This document shows positions 1 to 6,611 of a stretch of 26,588 nucleotides of DNA, piece after piece. The DNA lies in the NCBI GenBank assembly GCA_030642005.1, contig DAOWOP010000010.1, positions 1-26,588 on the forward strand, read 5' to 3'. The DNA comes from Planctomycetales bacterium. GTDB taxonomy: Bacteria > Planctomycetota > Phycisphaerae > SM23-33. A program made the translations under genes and the position numbers. Under the pieces are notes generated by a model. It was not told the origin of the DNA. It worked only from the letters and a program-made list of their open reading frames with translations, and did no database searches. Each line of letters opens with the position of its first letter. Within the stretch, counting starts at the first letter, position 1.

Positions 1-1
1 T

Positions 2-880
2 GATGCGCTGAGCAACTATATCACCGCACTTGGGAGGCCCGAAATAGGCGACCAGTTCGACGCAAAGGGCGAGGCGTACTGGCCTGCCGACGTGCAACTT
101 ATCGGCAAGGATATACTCTGGTTCCATGCGGTCTATTGGCCTTGCCTGCTGATGGCGCTGGATGTGCCGCTGCCAAAGACCATCTTCGCCCATGGCTGGT
201 GGACGTCCGAAGGTAAAAAGATGTCCAAGAGCCTGGGCAATTTCATCTCGCGCGAGACAATTTCGTCGCTCTGCGAAGAATACTCGCGCGACGCGTTCCG
301 CTATTTCGTGCTGCGTGAGGTGCCGTTCGGGTCCGACGGTGATTTTTCCCGCGAGGCGCTACAAAAGCGTTATAATACGGAGTTGGCCAACGACGTCGGC
401 AACCTGCTCAGCCGGACGGTCAATATGATAGACCGATATTTCGGCGGGACGATACCCGCCCCGCAGCAGCGGGCCATCGAAGGCACGGAGGCCGAATTCC
501 TCGCCGGGGCGATAGAACGCCTTCAGGACGAATTACCCGGTATAATGGACCGCTGCGGATTCAGCGATTATATCGGCGCGGTCCTGTCGCTGGCAACGGC
601 GACGAACCGTTACATCGACGCGACCAGGCCGTTCACACTCGCCAAAGATCCGTTGCAGCGCGAGCGTCTGGGGACGATCCTTTACACCTGCGCCGAGGCC
701 GTCAGGATAGTGTTAACTTATCTCGAGCCGTTCATGCCGGAAAAGGCAGCCGAAGGATTGGCGCAGTTGGGCGTCTCCGGCGGCGAATCGAAGCCGTTGA
801 GCGAGCGAGGCCGCTTCGGCCTGCTTGAGCCGGGAACGAAAACGGTCAAATCCGCCCCATTGTTCCCGCGGAAGCAATGA
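2..880 (+). CDS. metG: Methionine--tRNA ligase, C-terminal part (5' end outside window)
   Basis: Charges tRNA-Met with methionine using ATP in the cytoplasm. The frame is open from base 2 (DALSNYITALG, a MetRS catalytic-domain stretch), so the true start lies upstream; the first in-frame start-like codon, GTG at 92, is internal. The fragment has 292 residues: the end of the Rossmann catalytic domain with the KMSKS signature at fragment residues 73-77 (GKKMSKSLGN), then the helical anticodon-binding domain. It ends at TGA 878-880 and has no C-terminal tRNA-binding (EMAP/Trbp111-like) extension, so this is the shorter class of MetRS unless such a domain is encoded elsewhere. It is followed by a repeat stem-loop rather than by a tightly linked gene. 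Identification is very secure. Confidence 0.96.
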   Translation, partial: DALSNYITALGRPEIGDQFDAKGEAYWPADVQLIGKDILWFHAVYWPCLLMALDVPLPKTIFAHGWWTSEGKKMSKSLGNFISRETISSLCEEYSRDAFRYFVLREVPFGSDGDFSREALQKRYNTELANDVGNLLSRTVNMIDRYFGGTIPAPQQRAIEGTEAEFLAGAIERLQDELPGIMDRCGFSDYIGAVLSLATATNRYIDATRPFTLAKDPLQRERLGTILYTCAEAVRIVLTYLEPFMPEKAAEGLAQLGVSGGESKPLSERGRFGLLEPGTKTVKSAPLFPRKQ

Positions 881-897
881 ATTGGATCTCGTATAAA

Positions 898-984
898 CCA
901 CAGAGGACACAGAGTTCACAGAGAATATCAAAAACGGATTTGCATTTTTTCTTCTCGAAATAAATATCTCTGTGTTCTCTGTGG
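898..984. repeat. Inverted repeat of the CCACAGAG...CTCTGTGG type
   Basis: Arms at 898-914 and 968-984 are nearly perfect reverse complements (CCACAGAGGACACAGAG against CTCTGTGTTCTCTGTGG) around a loop of about 53 nt. It lies just after the metG stop and could fold into a stem in the metG mRNA 3' end. It has the look of a dispersed intergenic repeat; no U-tract follows, so I do not call it a terminator. Confidence 0.7.
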
Positions 985-1005
985 TTGGGTACCCGGGCAA
1001 GACCA

Positions 1006-1401
1006 ATGAGCGACAGACCGGAAAAGAAGTTTGAAGAGGTTATCCACCGCGACGGGCGTTATCCGCGCGAGGCGTTTGCGTTTCTCCACGACGGCCTGGC
1101 AAGAGCGGTCAAGGATGTCTATAGCGACGAAGCCAAAGCCGAAGGTCCGCACCACGTTACAGGCCGACAACTTTGCCGGGCGCTGCGCGACGAAGCGTTG
1201 GAGCGGTGGGGGCTGATGGCGCCGACCGTACTGGGGCGGTGGGGTATCCGCAAGACGATCGACTTCGGCAACATGGTCTATCTGCTGACCGACCACGGGC
1301 TGATGGCCAAAAGCGACGCCGACAGTATCGACGATTTCCGCGACGTGTACGATTTCACCAGGGCCTTCGGATCCGACGAAGTGTACCGTGGCAATAACTG
1401 A
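1006..1401 (+). CDS. Minf_1886 family protein
   Basis: A protein of 131 residues matching the Minf_1886 family of Planctomycetes and Verrucomicrobia. The family pattern is visible: an N-terminal FEEVIHRDGRYPREAFAFL segment, an HVTGRQLCRALRDEAL helix, GLMAPTVLGRWGIRKTIDFG, and a C-terminal LTDHGLMAKSDADSIDDFRD stretch. No biochemical function is established for the family as far as I know. I start at ATG 1006, where the family similarity begins; an in-frame TTG at 985 would add seven residues that lie in the repeat arm. No good Shine-Dalgarno is visible. A small membrane-protein gene starts three bases after the stop, suggesting a two-gene unit. Confidence 0.85.
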   Translation: MSDRPEKKFEEVIHRDGRYPREAFAFLHDGLARAVKDVYSDEAKAEGPHHVTGRQLCRALRDEALERWGLMAPTVLGRWGIRKTIDFGNMVYLLTDHGLMAKSDADSIDDFRDVYDFTRAFGSDEVYRGNN

Positions 1402-1404
1402 CCA

Positions 1405-1599
1405 ATGTCCGCCGACAGAAAAAAATCCGACACGCCGTCCGAGCAGGACAAAACAAGCCGGTTTGAGCCGACGGACGTAATCGACGGCGTCCCTGACCGC
1501 AGCGGCCGTCCCGGCGCGTGGAAATACCTCGCCATAGCAGCCGTCTTCGGCGCGTGGATCGGCTTTCTCATTATCTGCGGGGTTATCGGGACGTTGTGA
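1405..1599 (+). CDS. Small single-pass membrane protein, unknown function
   Basis: A 64-residue product that I do not recognise. The first ~38 residues are charged and hydrophilic, followed by one transmembrane segment at about residues 40-62 (YLAIAAVFGAWIGFLIICGV). The ATG lies three bases after the stop of the Minf_1886 gene, so translation is probably coupled and the two are co-transcribed. Support is positional (tight spacing) and structural (a clean hydrophobic segment), not homology. It would sit in the cytoplasmic membrane with an N-terminal soluble tail. Confidence 0.6.
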   Translation: MSADRKKSDTPSEQDKTSRFEPTDVIDGVPDRSGRPGAWKYLAIAAVFGAWIGFLIICGVIGTL

Positions 1600-1623
1600 A
1601 CCGTCCCGGTTTGATCACGGTTC
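1598..1623. terminator. Stem-loop between convergent genes, possible terminator
   Basis: Arms GAACCGT (1598-1604) and ACGGTTC (1617-1623) can pair around a 12-nt loop in the short gap between the convergent stops at 1599 and 1626. A U-tract is lacking on both strands, so function as a terminator is uncertain. Confidence 0.3.
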
Positions 1624-1625
1624 AA

Positions 1626-1925
1626 TCATGCCGCGATTTTCAGCGGCGTCAGCGGCGGGATGCGGACGATACTGTTGAGTCCGAATCGCCCCGGTTCGAC
1701 GCCGAAAGCTGAAAAATCCGTGTACCATTGTCCGTCGGCGACGTAGCGGAACTGGTAATCCCCCGCCGACAGAGGCATACGAAGCACCCAGTACCCGTCG
1801 TCCTGACGGATCATGTCGAGTTGATCGGACCGCCAGTCGTTGAAATCCCCGCTTAAAAATACGCGGGCCGCATTGGGGCGGTAGAAGCGAAACTCGGCAT
1901 GTCCATCCGTGTGCAACGTTACCAT
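1626..1925 (-). CDS. Glycogen-binding (CBM48/AMPK1-CBM-like) domain protein
   Basis: A 99-residue protein made almost entirely of an early-set beta-sandwich of the CBM48/AMPK glycogen-binding type. Typical features are the RVFLSGDFNDW segment, GYWVLRMPLSAGDYQFRYVADGQWYTD, and the tryptophans expected at the sugar face. In planctomycetes such single-domain proteins are common; they probably bind alpha-glucans, but no catalytic domain is present. I start at ATG 1925 because AAAGG lies eight bases upstream; an in-frame TTG at 1940 would overlap that ribosome-binding site. It converges with the small membrane protein gene and lies downstream of the PEP-CTERM gene, from which it is separated by a terminator. 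Confidence 0.75.
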   Translation of the reverse strand: MVTLHTDGHAEFRFYRPNAARVFLSGDFNDWRSDQLDMIRQDDGYWVLRMPLSAGDYQFRYVADGQWYTDFSAFGVEPGRFGLNSIVRIPPLTPLKIAA

Positions 1926-2030
1926 ATACCGGCCTTTCAATAGCGAGACGACGATTATTACATCGACTTCCGGACCGGTGGGGTTAAGTAACGATTATGC
2001 GGATATGGTAACATTTTCCGATACGGAAGA

Positions 2031-2070
2031 ATTTAAAACCAAGCCCTCGGAGCGCAGTCCAAGGGCTTGG
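2031..2070 (-). terminator. Rho-independent terminator of the PEP-CTERM gene
   Basis: Arms CCAAGCCCT (2039-2047) and AGGGCTTGG (2062-2070) form a 9-bp GC-rich stem. Read on the minus strand the stem is followed by TTTTAAATTC. It lies 36 bases after the minus-strand stop at 2106. Confidence 0.75.
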
Positions 2071-2105
2071 AGTACTCTTTACTCTCTCGCAACCAATCGA
2101 ATAAC

Positions 2106-2786
2106 TTACTTACTCCGTCGTCTCAGCAGCGCGCCGATACCGCCCAGAACCAGCAGGCTCATCGTCATCGGCTCGGGGACTGCAATGATGCTGCCCGTCG
2201 AGGGAGGCCAACCGGCACTCGCGCCGGCGATGCCTATGCTGTCGAAGGGCGTGGGCGTTCCCTGAGTCCAGTTTGTAGCCAACGTGAACTGTGGGTGCTG
2301 GAAGTCCTGGATGATGAAATCCCACCGTTCGCCGGGCTCGAAGATATTGTCCGGATTCATGCTCTCGAAGAACAACGGCGTATTGACGCCAACGTAGTCG
2401 ATCCTGAAGGCGTACTGCGCGTCGCCCATGCCCATGTTGCCGATCCACCCGTCGTAGTTACTAATAGTGGTGTCCGGGTCCGCAACATAATGAACGTCTT
2501 CCCAATAAGTGTAGGTGAAGTTGAACATGGATACCAGGATGTTGGGTATGGCCGGATCGTCATAGACAGGCCCATCGATGCACGCCGTTATATCCGTGAA
2601 TTCCCAGGATGATTCGATCAGTTCGTCGGGCGGGAACCAGTCACCCAACTCGTGTACCGGACCTTCGATCCACAACGGATCCTGAGGGCCGTCGTCGCTG
2701 TACACGTCCACGGGCACCGCCATGGCCGGTACGGTTACGAACATCAGGATTGCACTCAACATCAGGATTGTTTTCGCTTTACTCAT
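2106..2786 (-). CDS. PEP-CTERM sorting domain-containing secreted protein
   Basis: A 226-residue exported protein. Residues 1-24 form a Sec signal peptide (KAKTILMLSAILMFVTVPAMA, likely cleaved after AMA). The mature part is acidic, tryptophan- and tyrosine-rich and of no recognised fold. The C-terminus is a standard PEP-CTERM tripartite signal: VPEP, a hydrophobic helix (MTMSLLVLGGIGALL) and a basic RRRSK tail. Such signals are processed by an exosortase, leaving the protein anchored or released at the cell envelope or in extracellular matrix; no exosortase gene is in this window. The ATG at 2786 has GAGGAGA just upstream (2797-2803). A strong promoter lies about 500 bases upstream, implying an unusually long leader. 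Confidence 0.9.
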   Translation of the reverse strand: MSKAKTILMLSAILMFVTVPAMAVPVDVYSDDGPQDPLWIEGPVHELGDWFPPDELIESSWEFTDITACIDGPVYDDPAIPNILVSMFNFTYTYWEDVHYVADPDTTISNYDGWIGNMGMGDAQYAFRIDYVGVNTPLFFESMNPDNIFEPGERWDFIIQDFQHPQFTLATNWTQGTPTPFDSIGIAGASAGWPPSTGSIIAVPEPMTMSLLVLGGIGALLRRRSK

Positions 2787-3291
2787 TTTCGTCTCCTCGT
2801 TTCATTTGACTCCGCCGCCGGGAACTTCCCCGACAGTACCTCCAAAACACCAAGTTTTGAAGATCGCAGCGGCCTTTGGAGAAATCCATTCAACCATCAG
2901 CCCCAAACCATCAGGCTCACCGAAGCGCTCCGTCCGTAGGGTGCTTCGTTACTCAACTGCTTTCAGGTTGTCACCTCCCGTCGGTATCTTTCGGCGTTTC
3001 AAGCGGGCTGTTACCTCCGCTTTTGCGCCGTCCCTGGTTCTACCTGCCGGCAGTCATCATCGACCATACTGACGGGCGGGCGTTTAACTCCGTCGCCAGC
3101 CGATTCCGAACCTGTCGGCCCGAATCAAATGCTGCTCCGGGATCACCCGGAAAAACCTGGATCGACGAAAAAACACTCTTTGCAAGACATGGGAACTTGG
3201 CCGGATGGCCTGAGGCAGAGGCGAACGAGCGAGGCTCACTCCTGCCCCAATGAGATGAATAGCTCCGTCGCTCCCTGAGCGGGCTAGAGCA
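2787..3291 (-). other. ~500-nt 5' leader of the PEP-CTERM gene, candidate structured RNA
   Basis: No convincing gene lies between the promoter at 3298-3325 and the ATG at 2786. Reading frames on the plus strand here have no ribosome-binding site or recognisable domain. On the minus strand the segment is GC-rich and contains short hairpins (for example CCGGGTGATCCCGG) and three related GGxAGGT-(R)-x-A-x-CC motifs at roughly 3029-3047, 3003-3017 and 2966-2980. I compared it by eye with RNase P, tmRNA, 6S, SRP, cobalamin, c-di-GMP, glycine, TPP, SAM and group II intron hallmarks and found no match. It is either a regulatory leader or a separate small RNA. Confidence 0.4.
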
Positions 3292-3297
3292 ATGGTA

Positions 3298-3325
3298 AGT
3301 ATATCACGCTTCGCGGTTTTGTCAA
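3298..3325 (-). promoter_or_regulatory. Strong sigma-70-type promoter upstream of the PEP-CTERM gene
   Basis: On the minus strand, a perfect -35 TTGACA (3325-3320), a 16-bp spacer and -10 TATACT (3303-3298). The predicted transcript starts near 3291 and runs toward the PEP-CTERM gene. Confidence 0.65.
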
Positions 3326-3372
3326 GGAAAAAATGGGAAAAAATAGGGCATAGGGCGTAGGGGACACCAAAG

Positions 3373-3394
3373 CCGACGGATAGCTATCCGTCGG
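3373..3394 (-). repeat. 22-bp perfect palindrome, copy 1 (terminator position of aminotransferase gene)
   Basis: A perfect palindrome with half-site CCGACGGATAG, two bases beyond the stop of the minus-strand aminotransferase gene (3397). Identical copies occur at 10801-10822 and 26503-26524. Here the minus-strand continuation is CTTTGG, only a weak U-tract, so it may act as a terminator or mRNA 3' end stabiliser. Confidence 0.9.
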
Positions 3395-3396
3395 TC

Positions 3397-4512
3397 TTAC
3401 CCCGCCAGTCGGATGAGGACATCCAGGCCCTCGGCGAGTTTTTCGTCGCTGGTGGCGTAAGAGAGGCGGAAATGCGTGTCCCGTTCGGAAAAGACGCTGC
3501 CCGGGATAATCAGGACGTTGTTTTCGATTGCCCGTGTGACGAATTCGCTGGCGGTCTGGCCGGCCGGCGCCGGCACGAAAGCGTAAAACGCCCCGCCCGG
3601 TTTTTTCAGGCCGAAAGGCTTCGCCAGGGCCTTATGAACCATATCGCGTTTGCGACGGTATTCGGCGACTCGCTGCGACATGTCGCACCCCATCGCCGCG
3701 ACTCCGGCGGCCTGCGCCATACTCGGCGCGCAGACGAAACTGTACTGCTGGAGCATGGTCATCTTCTCAATGACTTCGGCCGGTCCGGTGCACCATCCCA
3801 GCCGCCAGCCGGTCATCGCATAGGTTTTCGAGAATCCCCGCATCAGCAGCGTGTTTTCGCAGACTGACGCCGGTGAGGCGAATGGCTCGTCGTAGCAGAA
3901 GGAATTGTATATTTCGTCGGAGATTACCAGCAGGCCGGCGCGGTCGGCGACCTTGGCGACGGCCTTCAGTTCGTCGGCGGTATAGACCCGCCCGGTAGGG
4001 TTGCCCGGCGAGTTGACCACCAGCATGGTCGTGCGGTCGGTAACGGCGGCGGCGATTTTATCCGGGTCGGGCGTAAAGTCCGGGTAGGTATCCACCATGA
4101 CGGCCTTTCCGCCGGCAAGGTGAACCAGGTGCTTGTACATGACGAAGTACGGGTCCAGGAGGATGACCTCATCGCCGGGGTTGATAAGTGTCATAAAGGC
4201 AAGCAGCAGCGCCCCCGAGACGCCTGATGTAATCAGGTAATGCCTGTCGTCGTGCCAGTCGAACTCTTCGGCGGCTTCGGCGGCGACGGCTTCGCGGAGT
4301 TCGGGGTGGCCCTGTGTCTGTGTGTACTTGTTGAAGCCTCTTTCGATAGCGGCAATGGCCTCGGCCTTGGCCGGGGCGGGTACGTCGAAATGAGGCTGAC
4401 CGATGGACAGGTTAATCGGGTCGGACAGTTTGGCCGCCAGGTCGAAGACCTTGCGGATACCCGAAGCGTCCAGGAGTTTCATCCTCTCGGCGATATGATA
4501 ACGAACAGGCAT
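3397..4512 (-). CDS. Class I/II PLP-dependent aminotransferase (AspC/PatA-like)
   Basis: A 371-residue fold-type I aminotransferase, cytoplasmic, moving an amino group between an amino acid (aspartate- or aromatic-type family) and a 2-oxo acid. Visible landmarks: substrate/PLP contacts in LSIGQPHFD (35-43), GVSGALLLAF near 97-106, NSPGNPTG (167-174), SDEIY (198-202), and the Schiff-base lysine K229 in GFSKTYAMTGWRLGW. The length fits the family (370-400). Substrate cannot be told from sequence alone, so no symbol is given. It is the last gene of a minus-strand run; 38 bases separate it from the small basic protein gene, and a palindrome follows its stop. No strong ribosome-binding site precedes ATG 4512. 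Confidence 0.92.
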   Translation of the reverse strand: MPVRYHIAERMKLLDASGIRKVFDLAAKLSDPINLSIGQPHFDVPAPAKAEAIAAIERGFNKYTQTQGHPELREAVAAEAAEEFDWHDDRHYLITSGVSGALLLAFMTLINPGDEVILLDPYFVMYKHLVHLAGGKAVMVDTYPDFTPDPDKIAAAVTDRTTMLVVNSPGNPTGRVYTADELKAVAKVADRAGLLVISDEIYNSFCYDEPFASPASVCENTLLMRGFSKTYAMTGWRLGWCTGPAEVIEKMTMLQQYSFVCAPSMAQAAGVAAMGCDMSQRVAEYRRKRDMVHKALAKPFGLKKPGGAFYAFVPAPAGQTASEFVTRAIENNVLIIPGSVFSERDTHFRLSYATSDEKLAEGLDVLIRLAG

Positions 4513-4550
4513 ATGGCGAATCCGATGGGTAACTACATTGGCTAAGACGA

Positions 4551-4826
4551 TCAGGAGGATCCTTTGGGAGTTTCTCCAGCCTGGACGCCTTCGGCGCCTT
4601 CGGGTTGTTCACCTTCGACGGTTTCTTCCGGTTTTTCCTCGACCTTCTTGCTCTTGGTGCCGGCCTTGCTGTGGCGGACCTTGGTCTTGGGCAGGCCTAA
4701 AGGCCGGCCTGTCTCGGGGTCGAACTTATCTTCGTCAATCAGGCGGGCAATACGCTCCGCTCGCGTCAGAACGCTGCGCGTCTTTGCCAACCCGCCGTGG
4801 GTCCTGAGTGTCCTGTCCATGCTCAT
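4551..4826 (-). CDS. Small basic protein (Verrucomicrobia/Chlamydiae/Planctomycetes type)
   Basis: A 91-residue protein. Residues 1-56 fit the short lysine/arginine-rich family found in Chlamydiae, Verrucomicrobia and Planctomycetes (TIGR04137-type): MSMDRTLRTHGGL, SVLTRAERIARL, and GLPKTKVRHSK. The last ~35 residues are an acidic, proline- and glutamate-rich tail that the core family lacks. The role is unknown; its size and charge suggest RNA or ribosome binding, which is inference. ATG 4826 has AGGAGA at a proper distance (4836-4841). It sits 19 bases after the membrane-protein gene, in the same operon as the aminotransferase. Confidence 0.85.
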   Translation of the reverse strand: MSMDRTLRTHGGLAKTRSVLTRAERIARLIDEDKFDPETGRPLGLPKTKVRHSKAGTKSKKVEEKPEETVEGEQPEGAEGVQAGETPKGSS

Positions 4827-4845
4827 TGTATTGTGTTCTCCTGAT

Positions 4846-5613
4846 TTACCTTTCAGTAATCATCCACACCCCGGTGCTGCTGCGTTGTTTAAAACCATAC
4901 CGCCCGCCCTGTCGCAGATATTCCTTGCCCAGCCGTTCGATATGGGCGACGTATTCGGCGACGGCGGCCCGCGTCTGCTCCGAACTGATGTTCCGAAAAC
5001 CATGCATGTCTTTGACCATGTACATACCGGTATGGGTCGACCGATGAACCGTTGCGTCGATACCCTTGTCGTAGAGGAACTGCTTGATGTCCATGGCCTC
5101 TTTCAGCGTATGTATGCCGCCCTGGATAACCAGGTAACTGTAACCCTTTTGGCGCTGCGCGTCGTCGCGGACCATTCCGGTGCCGCCGGGCCTGGGCTTA
5201 GGCGAATCAGGCCTGGGCAACACATTGACAGGCTCGTCGCCTAACTGTGTCGTACTGCGATTGTGCTGTGCCTGGATTCGTCCAGGCGAGGCCGAAGCGT
5301 TCTGCGATGTCCTGCGTCCCAGAAAAAACGCTCCGACGCCCAGCAGGATTATCGCCAGAACCACCACTATGGCGCTGACCTGGTTGAGAGATATAATCAA
5401 CCTGCCGGCCGAGACGGACAATACCGGCTCACGGCGTTCCGCCTGGCCCGCCGGGACGGGCCGAGACGAGACCGGCTGCGAAGCCTTCGACGCTTCGTCG
5501 GACGCCTGCCCGCCGCGGTCGAACCACGACGGAACGTCCAGCGATTTGCCGCTCTGCGACTCGCCGGCGCCCATAACCTCAAACAATGATTTGCCGTCCT
5601 TCTTCCTGGCCAC
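4846..5613 (-). CDS. LFEV-type membrane protein with SPOR-like C-terminus
   Basis: A 255-residue protein of a kind seen in planctomycetes. The N-terminus has the short conserved motif KSLFEVM followed by VPSWF, then a disordered linker. One transmembrane helix lies at about 79-99 (SAIVVVLAIILLGVGAFFLG), then a proline-rich linker, and a C-terminal alpha/beta domain from about 155 (GYSYLVIQGG...EAMDIKQFLYDKGIDATVH) that resembles a SPOR repeat. SPOR domains bind denuded peptidoglycan, so a role in the envelope or division site is plausible; I have not verified the fold. The start codon is GTG at 5613, with a clear promoter 70-100 bases upstream. It is the first gene of a likely three-gene operon. 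Confidence 0.72.
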   Translation of the reverse strand: MARKKDGKSLFEVMGAGESQSGKSLDVPSWFDRGGQASDEASKASQPVSSRPVPAGQAERREPVLSVSAGRLIISLNQVSAIVVVLAIILLGVGAFFLGRRTSQNASASPGRIQAQHNRSTTQLGDEPVNVLPRPDSPKPRPGGTGMVRDDAQRQKGYSYLVIQGGIHTLKEAMDIKQFLYDKGIDATVHRSTHTGMYMVKDMHGFRNISSEQTRAAVAEYVAHIERLGKEYLRQGGRYGFKQRSSTGVWMITER

Positions 5614-5682
5614 GGATAACGGTTCTCGCCTGATCGGTAATCATCCCCTTCCGGCAACCACAATGGCTACCTGAAGGCTTGC

Positions 5683-5711
5683 AGGATACAGCCTTGACAC
5701 GAGGCTGTCAA
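5683..5711 (-). promoter_or_regulatory. Promoter of the SPOR-like/small basic/aminotransferase operon, with overlapping operator-like repeat
   Basis: Minus-strand -35 TTGACA (5711-5706), 17-bp spacer, -10 TATCCT (5688-5683). An inverted repeat CTTGACA (5693-5699) / TGTCAAG (5706-5712) with a 6-bp gap covers the -35 box and the spacer, a good position for a repressor or for RNA polymerase occlusion. Confidence 0.6.
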
Positions 5712-5743
5712 GTTGCCTTCAACGCGCAAAAAAGCATTAGCAG

Positions 5744-5779
5744 GGATGCAGGGGATGCAGGGGATGCAGGGGATGCAGG
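5744..5779. repeat. Four tandem copies of a 9-bp unit
   Basis: The unit GGATGCAGG occurs four times head to tail with no mismatch. It lies in the 423-base intergenic gap 5614-6036, upstream of the operon promoter. Confidence 0.9.
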
Positions 5780-5797
5780 GGAAAAACAGCAAAAAAT

Positions 5798-5913
5798 GAA
5801 TATCGAATAATGAACAGGGAATGTCGAATTTTGAAGTAAAAGAAAAAGCCGGCTGATGGATGTTTTTTTTCACTTCGAAATTCAAAATTCTCTGTTCATT
5901 ATTCGACATTCTC
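5798..5913. repeat. Long inverted-repeat element (about 40-bp arms)
   Basis: Arm 1 (5798-5837) contains GAATAATGAACAGGGAATG; arm 2 (5871-5913) is its reverse complement with about three mismatches. The loop is about 33 nt and ends in a T8 run. A related element lies at 6413-6599. The rest of the gap 5614-6036 holds only the promoter, the 9-bp repeats and the upstream region of the lipoprotein gene. Confidence 0.8.
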
Positions 5914-6036
5914 TTTTCCACTGTATCCCTGCTATTTTTGCCCGGTTGCCTTGACGGGATATTTCGCGTAGTATCATCATCGTACGGGGCGGATTTTATA
6001 CGGCCCGCCGCGACAACCGAATCGAAAGGGCGAAAA

Positions 6037-6408
6037 ATGAAACTCTCAACTCCGCTGACGGCGTGTATAGTCCTGTCGATGCTGCTTTTACTGGCAGGCG
6101 GGTGTGCAACGACAATACCGGCCAGGGAATTCCTTGCAAAGTACGCCACAAACATAGACGTGCCGAACCCGGACCGGGCCGATTTGCCCTGTCGGATATT
6201 CCTGGGCCGACACGAAGACATCTATCGTATCAAGGACGCAATTCCGTGCAGCCAGGGCGGGGGATTCTTCGGCAAGACGATCCTGTGGCAATGTCCAGCC
6301 GCTGAACTGCCCAAGGATTTTCCCGAAGCGCATTGCCCCGGCGACGTGATTATCGACGGCCGGGCCGGCGCGAAATACAAGTATCTGATTCAATCGTACA
6401 GCAGATAG
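6037..6408 (+). CDS. Small predicted lipoprotein, unknown function
   Basis: A 123-residue product that I do not recognise. It begins with a lipoprotein signal: KLSTPLTACIVLSMLLLLAGGC, with the predicted lipidated cysteine at about residue 23 (alanine at -3 makes the lipobox slightly unusual). The mature part has conserved-looking cysteines (C49, C66, C81, C94 by approximate count) and a closing GDVIIDGRAGAKYKYLIQSY segment. I choose ATG 6037 rather than upstream in-frame codons because the signal peptide begins there. It lies alone between two inverted-repeat elements, so it is probably monocistronic. It should be anchored in a membrane facing the periplasm. Confidence 0.65.
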   Translation: MKLSTPLTACIVLSMLLLLAGGCATTIPAREFLAKYATNIDVPNPDRADLPCRIFLGRHEDIYRIKDAIPCSQGGGFFGKTILWQCPAAELPKDFPEAHCPGDVIIDGRAGAKYKYLIQSYSR

Positions 6409-6412
6409 GAAA

Positions 6413-6599
6413 GGGCGTAGGGCATAGGGCGTAGGGGAAAAAAGAAAATGTTGAATATTGAACAGGGAATTTCGAATTACGAAGTAGTAAAAGAAACCCC
6501 CTTCAGAGGCATTTTGCCCCGATGTACATCGGGATTCAACATTCCGTATTCAATATTTGACATTCTCTTTTTTACCTATACCCTACGCCCTACACCCTG
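6413..6599. repeat. Nested inverted-repeat element between lipoprotein gene and ispD
   Basis: Outer arms GGGCGTAGGGCATAGGGCG (from 6413) and the complementary CCCTACGCCCTACACCCT (about 6581-6598); inner arms ATGTTGAATATTGAACAGGG (6448-6467) and the matching segment at about 6534-6566. A small palindrome CCCGATGTACATCGGG sits inside (6518-6533). The outer arm motif also occurs at about 3345-3363. No gene lies in this gap. Confidence 0.8.
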
Positions 6600-6611
6600 T
6601 CTGTTGAAGCA

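Noticed and set aside
2876..3253. A 125-codon plus-strand frame in the PEP-CTERM leader region
   Set aside because: No ribosome-binding site, no domain, and composition that does not resemble the neighbouring proteins; the strand opposite has the strong promoter.
2787..3291. Known riboswitch, RNase P, tmRNA or group II intron in the PEP-CTERM leader
   Set aside because: None of the conserved core sequences of these classes could be found by eye on either strand.
5667..6221. A 184-codon minus-strand frame
   Set aside because: It translates the 9-bp repeats (CIPCIPCIP) and an inverted repeat, and covers the promoter and lipoprotein start.
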